Positions 19,712 to 29,080 are shown, numbered from the stretch's first letter. The stretch is DNA of 64,000 bases from Nonomuraea coxensis DSM 45129 (GCF_019397265.1 NZ_CP068985.1:1550001-1614000), one strand, 5' to 3'. Notes: generated by a model from the sequence alone, not told the origin. Numbers and translations: made by a program.

Positions 19712-20464
19712 ATGGATGACATCGGCGTCCCGGTGGCGGTGCCGGAGACCGTGCGGCGGATCGTGTCCCTGGTGCCGTCGCTGACCGAGGCCGTGGCGGC
19801 GACCGTGCCGGGGGCCCTGGTGGGCGCGACCGACTGGTGCTCCCACCCCGCCGATCTCGACGTGGCGAGGGTGCGCGGCACGAAGAACCCCGACCTGGAG
19901 GCGATCGTCCGGCTCAGGCCGGACGTGGTGCTGGCCAACGCCGAGGAGAACCGCCCGGCCGACCTGGAGGCCCTGCGCGCGGCCGGGCTCGCGGTGTGGG
20001 TCACCAGGATCGAGACGCTGGAGCAGGCGTTCGCCTCGCTGGAGCGGATGTTCCTGCACGCCTGCCGCACCGCCCGCCCGGCCTGGCTGGACGCGGCGCA
20101 GGCGGCCTGGCGGCGGCCCGCCCCGGCCCGCAGGCGCACGGCGGTCGTCCCGATCTGGCGGCGGCCCTGGATGGTCGTGGGCCGCGACACCTTCGCCGGC
20201 GACGTGCTCCGCCGCCTCGGCGTGGACAACCTCTACGCCGGTCACGCCGAGCGCTATCCCAAGGTCCCGCTCGCCGAGCTGGTGGCGCGGCGGCCCGGTC
20301 TCGTGGTCCTGCCCGACGAGCCCTACGCCTTCGCGGCCGGCGACGGCCCCGAGTGCTTTCCCGGCCTCGACTGCGCCCTGGTCAGCGGGCGGCTGCTCAC
20401 GTGGTACGGCCCGTCGCTGACCGAGGCGGCCCGCACGCTCCCGCGCGCCCTGGGCGCCCGCTAA
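19712..20464 (+). CDS. Helical-backbone metal receptor (BtuF/FecB-like) protein without signal peptide
   Basis: A 250-residue protein that looks like a periplasmic metal-chelate receptor (RIVSLVPSLTEAV, then VGATDWCSHP, RGTKNPDLEAIVRLRPDVVLAN) but begins directly with the mature domain. It lacks both a signal peptide and a lipobox, so it may be cytosolic. The family binds cobalamin or iron chelates. A link with the B12-dependent icmF 1.5 kb away is only a guess. AAGGGAG before the ATG. Its last four bases overlap the convergent ROK gene. Confidence 0.82.
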   Translation: MDDIGVPVAVPETVRRIVSLVPSLTEAVAATVPGALVGATDWCSHPADLDVARVRGTKNPDLEAIVRLRPDVVLANAEENRPADLEALRAAGLAVWVTRIETLEQAFASLERMFLHACRTARPAWLDAAQAAWRRPAPARRRTAVVPIWRRPWMVVGRDTFAGDVLRRLGVDNLYAGHAERYPKVPLAELVARRPGLVVLPDEPYAFAAGDGPECFPGLDCALVSGRLLTWYGPSLTEAARTLPRALGAR

Positions 20465-21612
20465 CCGGCCGGCTTGGGCCGCAGGGCGGCGTCCACGGCG
20501 GCGGGGGAGAGCACGTGCTCCATCACGATCACCGCCATCCCTGCGATCCCCGCCCGGCCGCCCAGCGACGAGGTGACGATCTCCAGGTTCCTGGTCGTGT
20601 ACGGCAGGCTCCGCCGGTAGACGACCTCGCGGATCCCGGTCAGATAGTGCTCCCGCGTCTCGGCCATGTCCCCTGCCAGCACCAGCACGGCCGGGTTGAG
20701 CAGGCTGACCGCCGTGGCCAGCACCACGCCGAGCGTGCGCCCGGCCTCCTGGGTGCGGGCGATCGCCGTGGGGTCGCCCGCCTGCACCAGCCGGACCACG
20801 TCCAGGCTGGACTCCTGGCCGAGGTCGCCGGCGAGGGCCCGCCCGCTCGCCAGCGAGGCCACGCAGCCGCGCGAGCCGCACGTGCACACGCGGTCGTCGC
20901 CCTCCCGGATGCGTACGTGCCCGATGTTGCCCGCGGCCTCCTCGACGCCCCGGTAGATCTGGCCGTCGAGCACGATGCCGGTGCCGATGCCGGTCGAGAC
21001 CTTGACGAGGATCAGCGCGTCGCTCTCCCGCCAGGACGTCCACCACTCGCCCAGCGCCATCGCGTTGGCGTCGTTCTCGACCAGGATGGGCACGTCGTAG
21101 CCCGCGCCGACGGCCTCGCCCACCGGGAAGTCGTCCCAGCCGGGCATGAGGAAGGAGCGGATCACCCGCCCGTTGACGTGGTCGACGGAGCCGGGCAGGT
21201 CGAGCCCGATGCCGCACACGTCGCTCCTCGGCCGTCCGGCCCGGTCCAGTAACCGCTGGAAGCACTCGCGCACCCACGACAGCACCGCCTCGGGGCCGAG
21301 GTCGATGCGCAGCCCGGCGCTCTCCTCGGAGAGCGGGCGGGCCGCGAGGTCGGTGAGCGCCACCCGCGCGTGCTCCGCGCCGAGGTCGGCGACGAGCATC
21401 AGGCGCCGCCCGGCGTCCACGTCGAGGACCGAGGGCGGGCGCCCGCCCCCGGACGCCCCGACGCCGGACTCGTGGATGTAGCCGGCGTCGATGAGCCGGT
21501 CGACCCGGTCGGTGATCGTCGAGCGGGACAGGCCGGTGTGCTCGATGAGTTCCTTGCGCGTCCGGCAGGTGCCGTTCCTGATGACCTGGAGGATCTGCCC
21601 TGCCGTCAGCAT
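20461..21612 (-). CDS. ROK-family transcriptional regulator
   Basis: A 383-residue regulator. A winged HTH (TRKELIEHTGLSRSTITDRV, residues about 18-37) is followed by a sugar-kinase-like domain containing the ROK zinc motif CTCGSRGCVASLASG and a GxGxG segment (STGIGTGIVL). In the zinc motif the usual Glu after GC is replaced by Val-Ala, so kinase activity is unlikely. It lies after, and in the same direction as, the SBP-permease genes and is the likely sugar-responsive repressor of this locus. Confidence 0.92.
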   Translation of the reverse strand: MLTAGQILQVIRNGTCRTRKELIEHTGLSRSTITDRVDRLIDAGYIHESGVGASGGGRPPSVLDVDAGRRLMLVADLGAEHARVALTDLAARPLSEESAGLRIDLGPEAVLSWVRECFQRLLDRAGRPRSDVCGIGLDLPGSVDHVNGRVIRSFLMPGWDDFPVGEAVGAGYDVPILVENDANAMALGEWWTSWRESDALILVKVSTGIGTGIVLDGQIYRGVEEAAGNIGHVRIREGDDRVCTCGSRGCVASLASGRALAGDLGQESSLDVVRLVQAGDPTAIARTQEAGRTLGVVLATAVSLLNPAVLVLAGDMAETREHYLTGIREVVYRRSLPYTTRNLEIVTSSLGGRAGIAGMAVIVMEHVLSPAAVDAALRPKPAG

Positions 21613-21617
21613 GCGCG

Positions 21618-22463
21618 CTATCCCTTCTCTGCTCCAGCCGTCAGCCCTTCGGTCAGCAGGCGTTCACTGGCGAAGAACACGATCACGATCGGCAGCGTGA
21701 GGACCACCGACCCCGCCATCAGCACCGTCGTCGGGATCTCGATGCTGCCCGCGAGCTGGGACAGCCCGAGGGAGACCGTCCAGCTCTCGCGCTTGTCCAC
21801 CAGGAAGAGCAGGGCGAACAGGAACTCGTTCCAGGCGATCATGAAGACGTAGAGCCCGGTGGCCATCAGCGCGGGCTTCGACAGCGGCAGCACCACGCGC
21901 CAGATGGTCGACAGTCTCGTGCATCCGTCGATCGCGGCCGCCTCCTCCACGCTCCGCGGCACGGTCTCGAAATAGTTGCGGAGCATGTATACCGTGACGG
22001 GCACCGTTTGCGCGATATAGACGAGGATCAAGCCGGCCAGGGACCCGCGCAGCCCGAGCATGGTGAAGAGCACGAACAGCGGGATGGCCAGCACGATCGC
22101 CGGGAACAGGTACACCGCGAGGAACAGGAAGTGCACCTGCCGCCGGCCGAAGAAGCGCAGCCGCGCCACCGCGTACGCGCCCGGGATCGAGATCAGCAGC
22201 GTGACCGCCACGGACGCGACGGCGACGATCGCGCTGTTGCGCATGAACGTCAGGAAGCCCTGCCGGGTCAGGACGTCCACGTACGTGTCGAGGGTGAACC
22301 GCTCCGGCCAGAGCGAGCCGGGGTCCAGGATGAGCTCCTGGATGTCACGGACCGACAGCGTCACCATGTAGAGGAACGGGAAGGCGGTGGCCAGGAAGAG
22401 CGCCAGGATCACCACCGGCCTCAGCACGCGCAGCAGCCCGCGCTCGAACCTATCTCTGCTCAC
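21618..22463 (-). CDS. Carbohydrate ABC transporter permease, MalG type
   Basis: A 281-residue permease with six membrane segments, an EAA loop (SVEEAAAIDGCT) and the ending LLTEGLTAGAEKG. It starts at GTG 22463, overlapping the upstream permease by 14 bases. It is the second channel subunit of the ROK-linked importer. The ROK gene begins five bases after its stop, so regulator and transporter share a transcript. Confidence 0.92.
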   Translation of the reverse strand: MSRDRFERGLLRVLRPVVILALFLATAFPFLYMVTLSVRDIQELILDPGSLWPERFTLDTYVDVLTRQGFLTFMRNSAIVAVASVAVTLLISIPGAYAVARLRFFGRRQVHFLFLAVYLFPAIVLAIPLFVLFTMLGLRGSLAGLILVYIAQTVPVTVYMLRNYFETVPRSVEEAAAIDGCTRLSTIWRVVLPLSKPALMATGLYVFMIAWNEFLFALLFLVDKRESWTVSLGLSQLAGSIEIPTTVLMAGSVVLTLPIVIVFFASERLLTEGLTAGAEKG

Positions 22464-23370
22464 GTTCGCCTCCCGCGAAGAACCGCAGGTAGATGGCCAG
22501 GAAGACGACCAGGAACACGGCGAGGACGAGGGCCTGCGCGGCCGCGGCCCCGATGTCGTCGCGCGAGGTCAGGAAGTTGTAGACCCGGACGCTGACCACC
22601 TCGGTGCCGGCCCCGCCGCCGGTCAGCAGGTAGACGTCGTCGAACTTGGTGAAGGTGAACACGAAGCGCAGCACCGACAGCAGCGCGACCGTACGCCAGA
22701 GCTGCGGCATGATCACGTACCGGAAGCGCTGGGTGGGCGTGGCGCCGTCCACCACCGCGGCCTCGTCCAGCTCCCCCGGCAGGGCCTGGAGGCGGGCCAG
22801 GATGAACAGGAACGCGAACGGGAAGTACCGCCACGCCTCGAACGCGATCACCGTGAGCAGCGCCACCGGCACCTGCACGCCCAGGAACTCGCCCTTGGCC
22901 TGGGTGAGGAAGGCGATCGGCTCCCGCAGCCAGGTGTTGACGATGCCGTACTGCGGGTTGAGCATCGTCTCCCACAGGAACGCGACGGCCACGACCGGCG
23001 CGACGTACGGGATGAGGACCGAGGCCCGCACCAGCGTCCGGCCCCGGAACCTGTCGCGCAGCGCCAGCGCCGCCACCAGCCCGATCACGATGGACAGCCC
23101 CGTGCCCGCCACCGTGTAGACGAGCGTGTTGACCAGCGACGACCAGAAGCCGGGCTCGGAGACGACGTAGCCGAAGTTCTCCAGCGTGTAGTGGCCGAAG
23201 ACGCCGGTCCGCCTGATGTTGATCAGGCGGGCGTCCTGGAACGCCAGCATGATCGCCCACAGCAGCGGCACCACCACCACGGCCAGCGTGATGACGAGCG
23301 TCGGCGAGATCAGCGACAGTCCGGCCCGGCCCTCCTGCTGCCGCAGGGTGCGGGCAGGAGTCCGGCTCAC
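22450..23370 (-). CDS. Carbohydrate ABC transporter permease, MalF type
   Basis: A 306-residue permease. The GTG at 23370 overlaps the binding-protein stop (GTGA) and gives the N-terminus SRTPARTLRQQEG before the first helix (LSLISPTLVITLAVVVVPLL). The EAA loop reads ELDEAAVVDGAT. Longer open-frame starts only read through the binding-protein gene in another frame. Confidence 0.92.
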   Translation of the reverse strand: MSRTPARTLRQQEGRAGLSLISPTLVITLAVVVVPLLWAIMLAFQDARLINIRRTGVFGHYTLENFGYVVSEPGFWSSLVNTLVYTVAGTGLSIVIGLVAALALRDRFRGRTLVRASVLIPYVAPVVAVAFLWETMLNPQYGIVNTWLREPIAFLTQAKGEFLGVQVPVALLTVIAFEAWRYFPFAFLFILARLQALPGELDEAAVVDGATPTQRFRYVIMPQLWRTVALLSVLRFVFTFTKFDDVYLLTGGGAGTEVVSVRVYNFLTSRDDIGAAAAQALVLAVFLVVFLAIYLRFFAGGEREQR

Positions 23371-24734
23371 TCCCTGATCCCGCGCTTGATGGACTCGACG
23401 TCGGCCTTGGCCTGGTCGGCGGCGGCCTGCGGGGTGAGCGAGCCGTCGACGAGCGCGCTCAGCGCCTTCGGCACCGGCAGCTCGCCCATCGTGGCGCCGA
23501 CCAGCTTGCCCTGGCCCTGCGGGATGCCCCAGCGGGCGAAGGTGTCGGGGCTCTCGCGCAGGGTGGTGAGCACGTCGGCCGGGTAGATCTCCGACAGCGG
23601 CTTCTTGGTGTCGACGCCGGCGGGCAGCTTGTCCCACTGCTCGGCGAAGGTCGTCCTGGTGGGGAACTTGCCCTCGGGGGCCATGCCGAGCCAGCGCGCG
23701 TAGCCCTCGTCCATCAGGTACGTCACGAACGCGCTCGCCGGCTCCTTGGCGGCGTCGCGGGTGACGGCCCACGAGACGATCTCGCCGTACTGGGCGGGGG
23801 AGCCGCCGCCGGGGCCCTTGAGGGCGGTGACGATCCCGGTGTTCTTCGCGAGCCACTCCGGGTCCTTCCGGCACTCGGGGCAGCTCGGCAGCGCGTCCTT
23901 CCTGAGCCCGGCCAGCTCGTCCAGGATGAACGACGACCAGATCATCATGGCCGCCTTTCCTGAGAAGTAAGTGGCTCTTGTGGTGTCGACGTCCTGCTTG
24001 CCCTTGACCGAGTAGTTCTTGGCCAGGTTCGCATAGAACTCGAATGCCTTGACGCATTGCGGCGAATTAAGAACTACATTTCCGGAATTGTCGACCAGTT
24101 GGCAGCCGTTGGCCAGCGCCACGTGCTCGAAACTCTGCGCCGTGAACGAGTCCTTCGGCGCGATCGCCAGCGTGATGCCCGCCGTCCCGCCGGTGTTCAG
24201 CTTCCGCGCGGCGGCCTCCAGTGCCTCGTAGGTGTCCGGTGGCCGCAGCCCGGCCTTCTCGAACAGGTCCTTGCGGTAAAGGATCAACTGCGCCCATCCG
24301 TCGCTCGGCACGGCCAGCAGCTTGCCGTCCGCCGTGTCGAGCTCCAGCGCCCGAGGGGAGAAGGTGTCCCGGCCGAGCCGGTCCACGATCCTGCCGGGGG
24401 TCTCGGTGTCGAGCAGGTCGTTGGCCTCCAGCTCGCGTACCGAGGCGAGGGGCAGCGCCCCGATGACGTCGGGCAGGTCGTCCGCGGCGGCCGCCGCGGT
24501 GACGGTCTGGCTGAACTGGTCCTCGGCGACGCCCACCAGCTCCACCTGGATGCCGGTCTTCTTGGTGAACTCGGCGATGATCTGTCTCTGGACCGCCATG
24601 CGGTCCTCAAGGTTCTCCTCGGTCCACACCGTGATCTTGGGGGCCGCGCCCTGCTCCTCGCCGCCGCCGCAGGCCGTCAGCGTGGCGGTCGCCAGCAGGG
24701 CGACGGAGAGGACGGCGGTAACCTTCTTCGGCAT
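23367..24734 (-). CDS. Sugar ABC transporter solute-binding lipoprotein
   Basis: A 455-residue family 1 binding protein. The signal peptide is VTAVLSVALLATATLTAC with the lipobox Cys near residue 22, followed by GGGEEQ. The mature part begins PKITVWTEENLEDR, typical of the family. GGAGGAG six bases before the ATG fixes the start at 24734. It is the first gene of the ROK-linked operon and diverges from an ADH-isomerase-hydrolase operon. A glucosylglycerate-type glycoside is a plausible ligand (inference from neighbours). Confidence 0.93.
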   Translation of the reverse strand: MPKKVTAVLSVALLATATLTACGGGEEQGAAPKITVWTEENLEDRMAVQRQIIAEFTKKTGIQVELVGVAEDQFSQTVTAAAAADDLPDVIGALPLASVRELEANDLLDTETPGRIVDRLGRDTFSPRALELDTADGKLLAVPSDGWAQLILYRKDLFEKAGLRPPDTYEALEAAARKLNTGGTAGITLAIAPKDSFTAQSFEHVALANGCQLVDNSGNVVLNSPQCVKAFEFYANLAKNYSVKGKQDVDTTRATYFSGKAAMMIWSSFILDELAGLRKDALPSCPECRKDPEWLAKNTGIVTALKGPGGGSPAQYGEIVSWAVTRDAAKEPASAFVTYLMDEGYARWLGMAPEGKFPTRTTFAEQWDKLPAGVDTKKPLSEIYPADVLTTLRESPDTFARWGIPQGQGKLVGATMGELPVPKALSALVDGSLTPQAAADQAKADVESIKRGIRE

Positions 24735-24946
24735 TGCACGCTCCTCCGGTTGGGGATATGCCGCCCTTACCCCGGGATCACTTGCCGCAACGTCCGCCAG
24801 GCCAGGCGGGGACCGGTAAGGTCGCTTTCCACAAGACACGCGGTGAGAAACCCCAATTGCATCGGCCGCGTCGCGCGGAAGCCGTAGACTTACGCCGGTT
24901 AGAGGCGCAACTATCGTGTGCAAAAGACCAATAAATCTTCGACTTC

Positions 24947-24960
24947 TGTTTGATCATCAA
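24947..24960. promoter_or_regulatory. Candidate ROK operator in divergent promoter
   Basis: The 241-base gap between the binding-protein gene and the ADH gene contains an A/T-rich patch. In it, TGTTTGAT (24947-24954) runs into the perfect odd palindrome TTGAT-C-ATCAA (24950-24960). The same TGTTTGAT octamer occurs, inverted, at 30052-30059 in the other divergent promoter of this locus. The rest of the gap shows nothing else I can name. Confidence 0.4.
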
Positions 24961-24975
24961 GCGTAAGTGTGGGCA

Positions 24976-26004
24976 ATGCGCGTCATCACGTTCGAGGAGC
25001 CCGGCCGCGTCCGCGTCGGCCAGGAAACTCCCGCCGACATCGTCCCCGGCTCCGTCCGGGTCAGGACGATCTACTCAGGCGTCTCGGCCGGCACCGAGCT
25101 CACCGCCTACCGCGGAACCAACCCCTATCTCAACCGCAAGTGGGACACCGAGCGCCGCCTCTTCGTCGAGGGCCGCACGCACGCCTACCCGCTGAGCGGC
25201 TGGGGCTACCAGGAGGTCGGCGAGGTGGTGGAGGCCGCTCCCGACGTCGCGGACCCGCCCGTCGGCAGCCTCGTCTGGGGCATCTGGGGCCACCGGGCCG
25301 AGGCCGTCCTGCCGGCCGGCACGCTGCTCGGGCACGTGCTGCCGCCCGGCGCCGACCCGCTCGGCGGCGTCTTCGCCCGCGTCGGCGCCATCGCGCTCAA
25401 CGCCGTCCACGCCGCCGACATCCACCTCGGCGACCAGGTCGCGATCTTCGGCCAGGGCGTCATCGGCCTGCTCGCCACCCGCCTCGCCGTGCTCAGCGGC
25501 GCCCGCGTGGTCGCCGCCGACGCCATCCCCGACCGGCTGGAGCTGGCCAGGCGGTACGGCGCGGCCGAGACCTTCGACGTGCGCGCCGGCTCCGTCGCCG
25601 AGTTCACCCGCAAGCGCGTCGAGGGCGCCGACACCGTCATCGAGCTCAGCGGCACCCACCTCGGCCTGCACGAGGCCATCAGGACCGTACGCAAGGGCGG
25701 CCGGGTCGTGGCCGCCGGGTTCTACCAGGGCGACGGCGTCGGGCTGCGGCTCGGCGAGGAGTTCCACCACAACCAGGTCCAGCTCGTCTCCTCCCAGATC
25801 GGCGGCGTCGCCTCCTGGCTCAGCCACCGCTGGGACGTCGAACGTCTCCAGCGCACCTTCATGGAGCTCGTGCACCGCGGCGAGGTCGAGGTCGCCGAGC
25901 TGATCACCCACGTCGTCCCCGTCGAGCGGGCGGCCGAGGCGTTCGACCTGCTCGACAAGCACCAGTCCGAGGTGCTCCAGCTCGTCTTCCGATTCGAGGA
26001 GTGA
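24976..26004 (+). CDS. Zinc-type medium-chain dehydrogenase (threonine dehydrogenase/sorbitol dehydrogenase-like)
   Basis: A 342-residue MDR protein with SGVSAGTELTAYRG near the N-terminus, GYQEVGEVVE, and the nucleotide-binding loop FGQGVIGLLA. It lacks the classical GHE catalytic zinc motif, and the four-Cys structural lobe is absent. The family includes sugar or cyclitol dehydrogenases of glycoside catabolism. A GTG at 24967 is an alternative start. The next gene starts two bases after its stop. It is a paralogue of the 27977-29080 gene at the other end of this cluster. Confidence 0.85.
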   Translation: MRVITFEEPGRVRVGQETPADIVPGSVRVRTIYSGVSAGTELTAYRGTNPYLNRKWDTERRLFVEGRTHAYPLSGWGYQEVGEVVEAAPDVADPPVGSLVWGIWGHRAEAVLPAGTLLGHVLPPGADPLGGVFARVGAIALNAVHAADIHLGDQVAIFGQGVIGLLATRLAVLSGARVVAADAIPDRLELARRYGAAETFDVRAGSVAEFTRKRVEGADTVIELSGTHLGLHEAIRTVRKGGRVVAAGFYQGDGVGLRLGEEFHHNQVQLVSSQIGGVASWLSHRWDVERLQRTFMELVHRGEVEVAELITHVVPVERAAEAFDLLDKHQSEVLQLVFRFEE

Positions 26005-26006
26005 CC

Positions 26007-26792
26007 GTGAAGCTCGCCGTCCAGGAGCAGCTCGTGCCCGGCCGCTCGCTGCAGGAGAAGTTCGCCTTCGCCGTCGAGGCCGGCTTCGACGCGATCGAGC
26101 TGCGCGGCAAGGGCGACTTCCACTTCGCCGGCCGCCTCACCGAGCTCAAGCGGGCGCTGGCCGACGGCGTCGTCATGCCGACCGTCTGCGTGGACATGCC
26201 GCACTTCATCGGCGACTTCGACCCCGCCAAGCGCAAGGACGCGATCCAGCAGCTCCGCTCGCAGCTGACCGTCATCGGCGAGCTGGGCGGCATCGGCGTC
26301 ATGACCCCCGCCTCCTGGGGCCAGTTCTCGCTCCGGCTGCCGCCGTTCGAGCCGCCGCGCAGCGCCGAGGAGGACCGCGAGGTGCTGGCCGAGGCGCTCG
26401 GCGTCCTCGGCGAGCACGCGCAGCGCAACGGCGTCCTGATCATGCTCGAACCGCTCAACCGGTACGAGAACCACATGGTCAACACCCTCGCCGACGCGGT
26501 CTCGTACTGCGCGATGGACTCCATCAGGGTCGTCGGCGACACCTACCACATGAACATCGAGGAGGACGACCCCTGCCGCGCGCTGGCCGAGGCCGCCCCC
26601 TATCTCGCCCACATGCAGATCAGCGAGTCCAACCGGAACCAGCCCGGCACCGGCCACCTCGACTGGGGCGCCCAGCTCGCCACCCTCGACGCCTACGGCT
26701 ACGACGGCTACCTCGCGCTCGAATGCCGCCTGCGCGGCGAGCCCGAGGTCGTGCTCCCGCAGACCGCGGCGTTCGTCCGGAAGTTCCTGTGA
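26007..26792 (+). CDS. Sugar phosphate isomerase/epimerase-like TIM-barrel protein
   Basis: A 261-residue AP-endonuclease-2/xylose-isomerase-like barrel related to hydroxypyruvate isomerase and 3-dehydro-sugar epimerases. Metal ligands are suggested by MLEPLNRYENH, GDTYHMNIEE and GTGHLDWG. GAGGAG at 25996-26001 positions the GTG at 26007. It overlaps the next gene by four bases. It probably isomerises a keto-sugar produced by the dehydrogenases of this cluster (inference). Confidence 0.87.
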   Translation: MKLAVQEQLVPGRSLQEKFAFAVEAGFDAIELRGKGDFHFAGRLTELKRALADGVVMPTVCVDMPHFIGDFDPAKRKDAIQQLRSQLTVIGELGGIGVMTPASWGQFSLRLPPFEPPRSAEEDREVLAEALGVLGEHAQRNGVLIMLEPLNRYENHMVNTLADAVSYCAMDSIRVVGDTYHMNIEEDDPCRALAEAAPYLAHMQISESNRNQPGTGHLDWGAQLATLDAYGYDGYLALECRLRGEPEVVLPQTAAFVRKFL

Positions 26793-28108
26793 TCCCGCGC
26801 GAGGCCGTGCGCGTCCTGGTGTCGAACTGGGACGGCAACCACACGGTCCCCTCCCGCCGCCTCTACCCCCACCAGTGGAGCTGGGACTCCGCCTTCATCG
26901 CCATCGGCCATTCCCGCTGGTCGCCGCGGCGCGGACGCGCCGAGCTGCTCAGCCTCCTCGGCGCGCAGTGGCGTGACGGCCGGGTGCCGCACATCGTGTT
27001 CAACCCCCGGGTGCCCGAGGGCGCCTACTTCCCCGGCCCCGCCTTCTGGCAGGTGCGCGCGCCGTCCGGCACCGCGACGTCCGGCATCGTCCAGCCGCCG
27101 GTGCACGCCCTGGCCGCGTGGAAGACCCACCTGGCCGAGCCCGACCCGGCGTTCCTGCGCCGCGTCTATCCCAGGCTCGTGGCCCAGCAGGAGTTCCTGC
27201 GCGCGGCCCGGCGCTCCCCCGAGGGCCTGATCTCGATCGTGCACCCGTGGGAGTCGGGCATGGACAACAGCCCGGCCTGGGACCAGCCGCTGCAGGCCGT
27301 GCACGACCGCCCCAGCGGATACGTCCGGCGCGACCTCAACACGGTCGACGCCGACGAGCGACCGACCGACCGCGACTACGACCGTTACGTCGCCCTCGCC
27401 GCCGCCTACCGCGACTCCGGCTACCGCGCGCCCGGAGCGTTCCAGGTCGAGGACCCGCTGTTCAACGCCGCCTACGGCCAGGCCGAGCACGTGCTCGCGC
27501 TCATCGCCGCCGAGCTCGGCCTCGACCCCGAGCCGCACCGGCGCGAGGCCGCCGCCGTCACCGCCGCCATGGTCACGCACCTGTGGGACGGCGTCCTCTT
27601 CCAGCCCCGCGACCTGGTCTCCGGCCGGATGATCCGCTCCGGCAGCGCCGCCGGCCTCACCCCGCTCCTGCTGCCCGGCCTGCCGGGCGACGTGGTGGAG
27701 AGGCTGATCTCGACCGCCCTCGACCGGTTCGCGCTCAAGGACGGCGTGCTGCCCAGCTTCTCGCCGGCCTCGCCCGAGTTCGACCCGGTGCGCTACTGGC
27801 GCGGGCCGAGCTGGGTCAACCTGAGCTGGCTGATCTGGCAGGGGCTCAGCGAGCACCGCCCCGAGCTGGCCAGGCCGGTCGCCGAGGGGATCGTCCGGGT
27901 GGTCACCCGGTCGGGCTTCCGCGAGTACTTCGACCCGCTGACGCTGCGCGGCCACGGCTGCTCGGACTTCAGCTGGTCAGCCGCCCTCCTCCTGGACCTC
28001 GTCGCAGAGCACGGCCTGGAGACTCTGGCGCCGGCGGGCGGCGAGGTCGCCGAGGAACAGGGGAGCCTCCCCGAAGCCGACGAGATCGGTGACCAGGTGC
28101 CGGCGTAG
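26789..28108 (+). CDS. MGH1-like glycoside hydrolase, glucosylglycerate/mannosylglycerate hydrolase family
   Basis: A 439-residue (alpha/alpha)6-barrel enzyme without signal peptide. LYPHQWSWDSAFIAIG, AQWRDGRVPHIVF, SGIVQPPVHA, HPWESGMDNSP and EYFDPLTLRGHG are closely like mycobacterial glucosylglycerate hydrolase, of about the same length. It probably hydrolyses glucosylglycerate (or mannosylglycerate) to hexose and glycerate in the cytosol. GTG start in a 4-base overlap. Its last 132 bases lie antisense to the end of the convergent dehydrogenase gene; that tail is Glu/Ala/Gly-rich and not typical of the family. Confidence 0.87.
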   Translation: MIPREAVRVLVSNWDGNHTVPSRRLYPHQWSWDSAFIAIGHSRWSPRRGRAELLSLLGAQWRDGRVPHIVFNPRVPEGAYFPGPAFWQVRAPSGTATSGIVQPPVHALAAWKTHLAEPDPAFLRRVYPRLVAQQEFLRAARRSPEGLISIVHPWESGMDNSPAWDQPLQAVHDRPSGYVRRDLNTVDADERPTDRDYDRYVALAAAYRDSGYRAPGAFQVEDPLFNAAYGQAEHVLALIAAELGLDPEPHRREAAAVTAAMVTHLWDGVLFQPRDLVSGRMIRSGSAAGLTPLLLPGLPGDVVERLISTALDRFALKDGVLPSFSPASPEFDPVRYWRGPSWVNLSWLIWQGLSEHRPELARPVAEGIVRVVTRSGFREYFDPLTLRGHGCSDFSWSAALLLDLVAEHGLETLAPAGGEVAEEQGSLPEADEIGDQVPA

Positions 28109-29080
28109 CAGCGGACCCCACTCCCTGAGCAGGCCGATCGTCTCGTGCGACAGCCGCTCCCTGTCCCAGGCGTGCGCCAGCCCGCGCGGCACCCGGCCGA
28201 TCTGCGCGCAGCGCACCGACAGGCCGTTGTGGTGGAACTCCTCGCCGAGCCGCACCTCGTCCGCGCCCTCGGTGTAGAAGGCCAGGTCCACGAGCGTGCC
28301 CTGAGGGCGGAGCAGGCGCAGCCCGAGCGCGAGCGCGCGGGCCCGGCCGCGGCACTGGAACACCACGTCCGCGCCGCGGTCCTGCGGGGCGTGCCGCCAG
28401 CGCCGCTTCAGCGTCACCGCCGGGTCGTCGGCCACGGCCAGGACGTTCGCGCCCAGCGCCGCGGCGACCTCCAGCCTGGCCGGGGTCTCGTCCACGACGA
28501 CGACCTCGGCCGCGCCGCCGTGCATGGCGAAACAGGCCACCAGCAGGCCGACCACGCCCGCGCCCACGACCACGACCCGGCGGCCGTGCACGCCGTCGCC
28601 GAGGTGCCGCGCGGCCGGGCCGTACAGGTCGTGGGCGGCGTGCAGCAGACCGTTGGCGCAGATGGGGCCCATGTGGGCGACGTAGATGCCGAGCAGCGGG
28701 TCGAGGTCGGCGGGCAGTTCGACGAAGCGGTCGGCGAGCGGGTCGGCGACGTACGCGGTGCGGTGCCCGTACGCCATGGCGACCAGGGCGCCCTCGCGCA
28801 CGGCCGCGGTCCTGGTCTCCACCACCCGGCCGACCTGCATGTAGCCGATGCCGCGGACCGGGTACTCGATCGACGGCGTGCCCGGGACGAACAGGCCGAG
28901 CTCGCGGTCGAAGGTGGCGTTCAGGTAGGGGTTGTCGCCCTTGACGTAGGTCAGCTCGGTCCCGGCGGAGACGCCGCTGTGCGTCGTCGCCACCCTGAAC
29001 CCGCCCTCGGGGATCTCCGGCAGCTTCTCCTCGACGAGCGCGACCTTGCCGGGAGCCTCGATCGTGAGCACGTCACCCAT
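27977..29080 (-). CDS. Zinc-type medium-chain dehydrogenase (threonine dehydrogenase/sorbitol dehydrogenase-like)
   Basis: A 367-residue MDR protein, paralogous to the one at 24976 (shared HSGVSAGTELT, GYMQVGRVVE, RLGEEFHHNGLSV versus RLGEEFHHNQVQL). The Rossmann loop is VVGAGVVGLLVA. The C-terminal EEGG tail reads through the end of the convergent hydrolase gene. It overlaps the preceding Gfo/Idh gene by eight bases, so the two are one unit. A sugar or sugar-acid oxidoreductase is likely; the exact substrate is not visible. Confidence 0.84.
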   Translation of the reverse strand: MGDVLTIEAPGKVALVEEKLPEIPEGGFRVATTHSGVSAGTELTYVKGDNPYLNATFDRELGLFVPGTPSIEYPVRGIGYMQVGRVVETRTAAVREGALVAMAYGHRTAYVADPLADRFVELPADLDPLLGIYVAHMGPICANGLLHAAHDLYGPAARHLGDGVHGRRVVVVGAGVVGLLVACFAMHGGAAEVVVVDETPARLEVAAALGANVLAVADDPAVTLKRRWRHAPQDRGADVVFQCRGRARALALGLRLLRPQGTLVDLAFYTEGADEVRLGEEFHHNGLSVRCAQIGRVPRGLAHAWDRERLSHETIGLLREWGPLLRRHLVTDLVGFGEAPLFLGDLAARRRQSLQAVLCDEVQEEGG

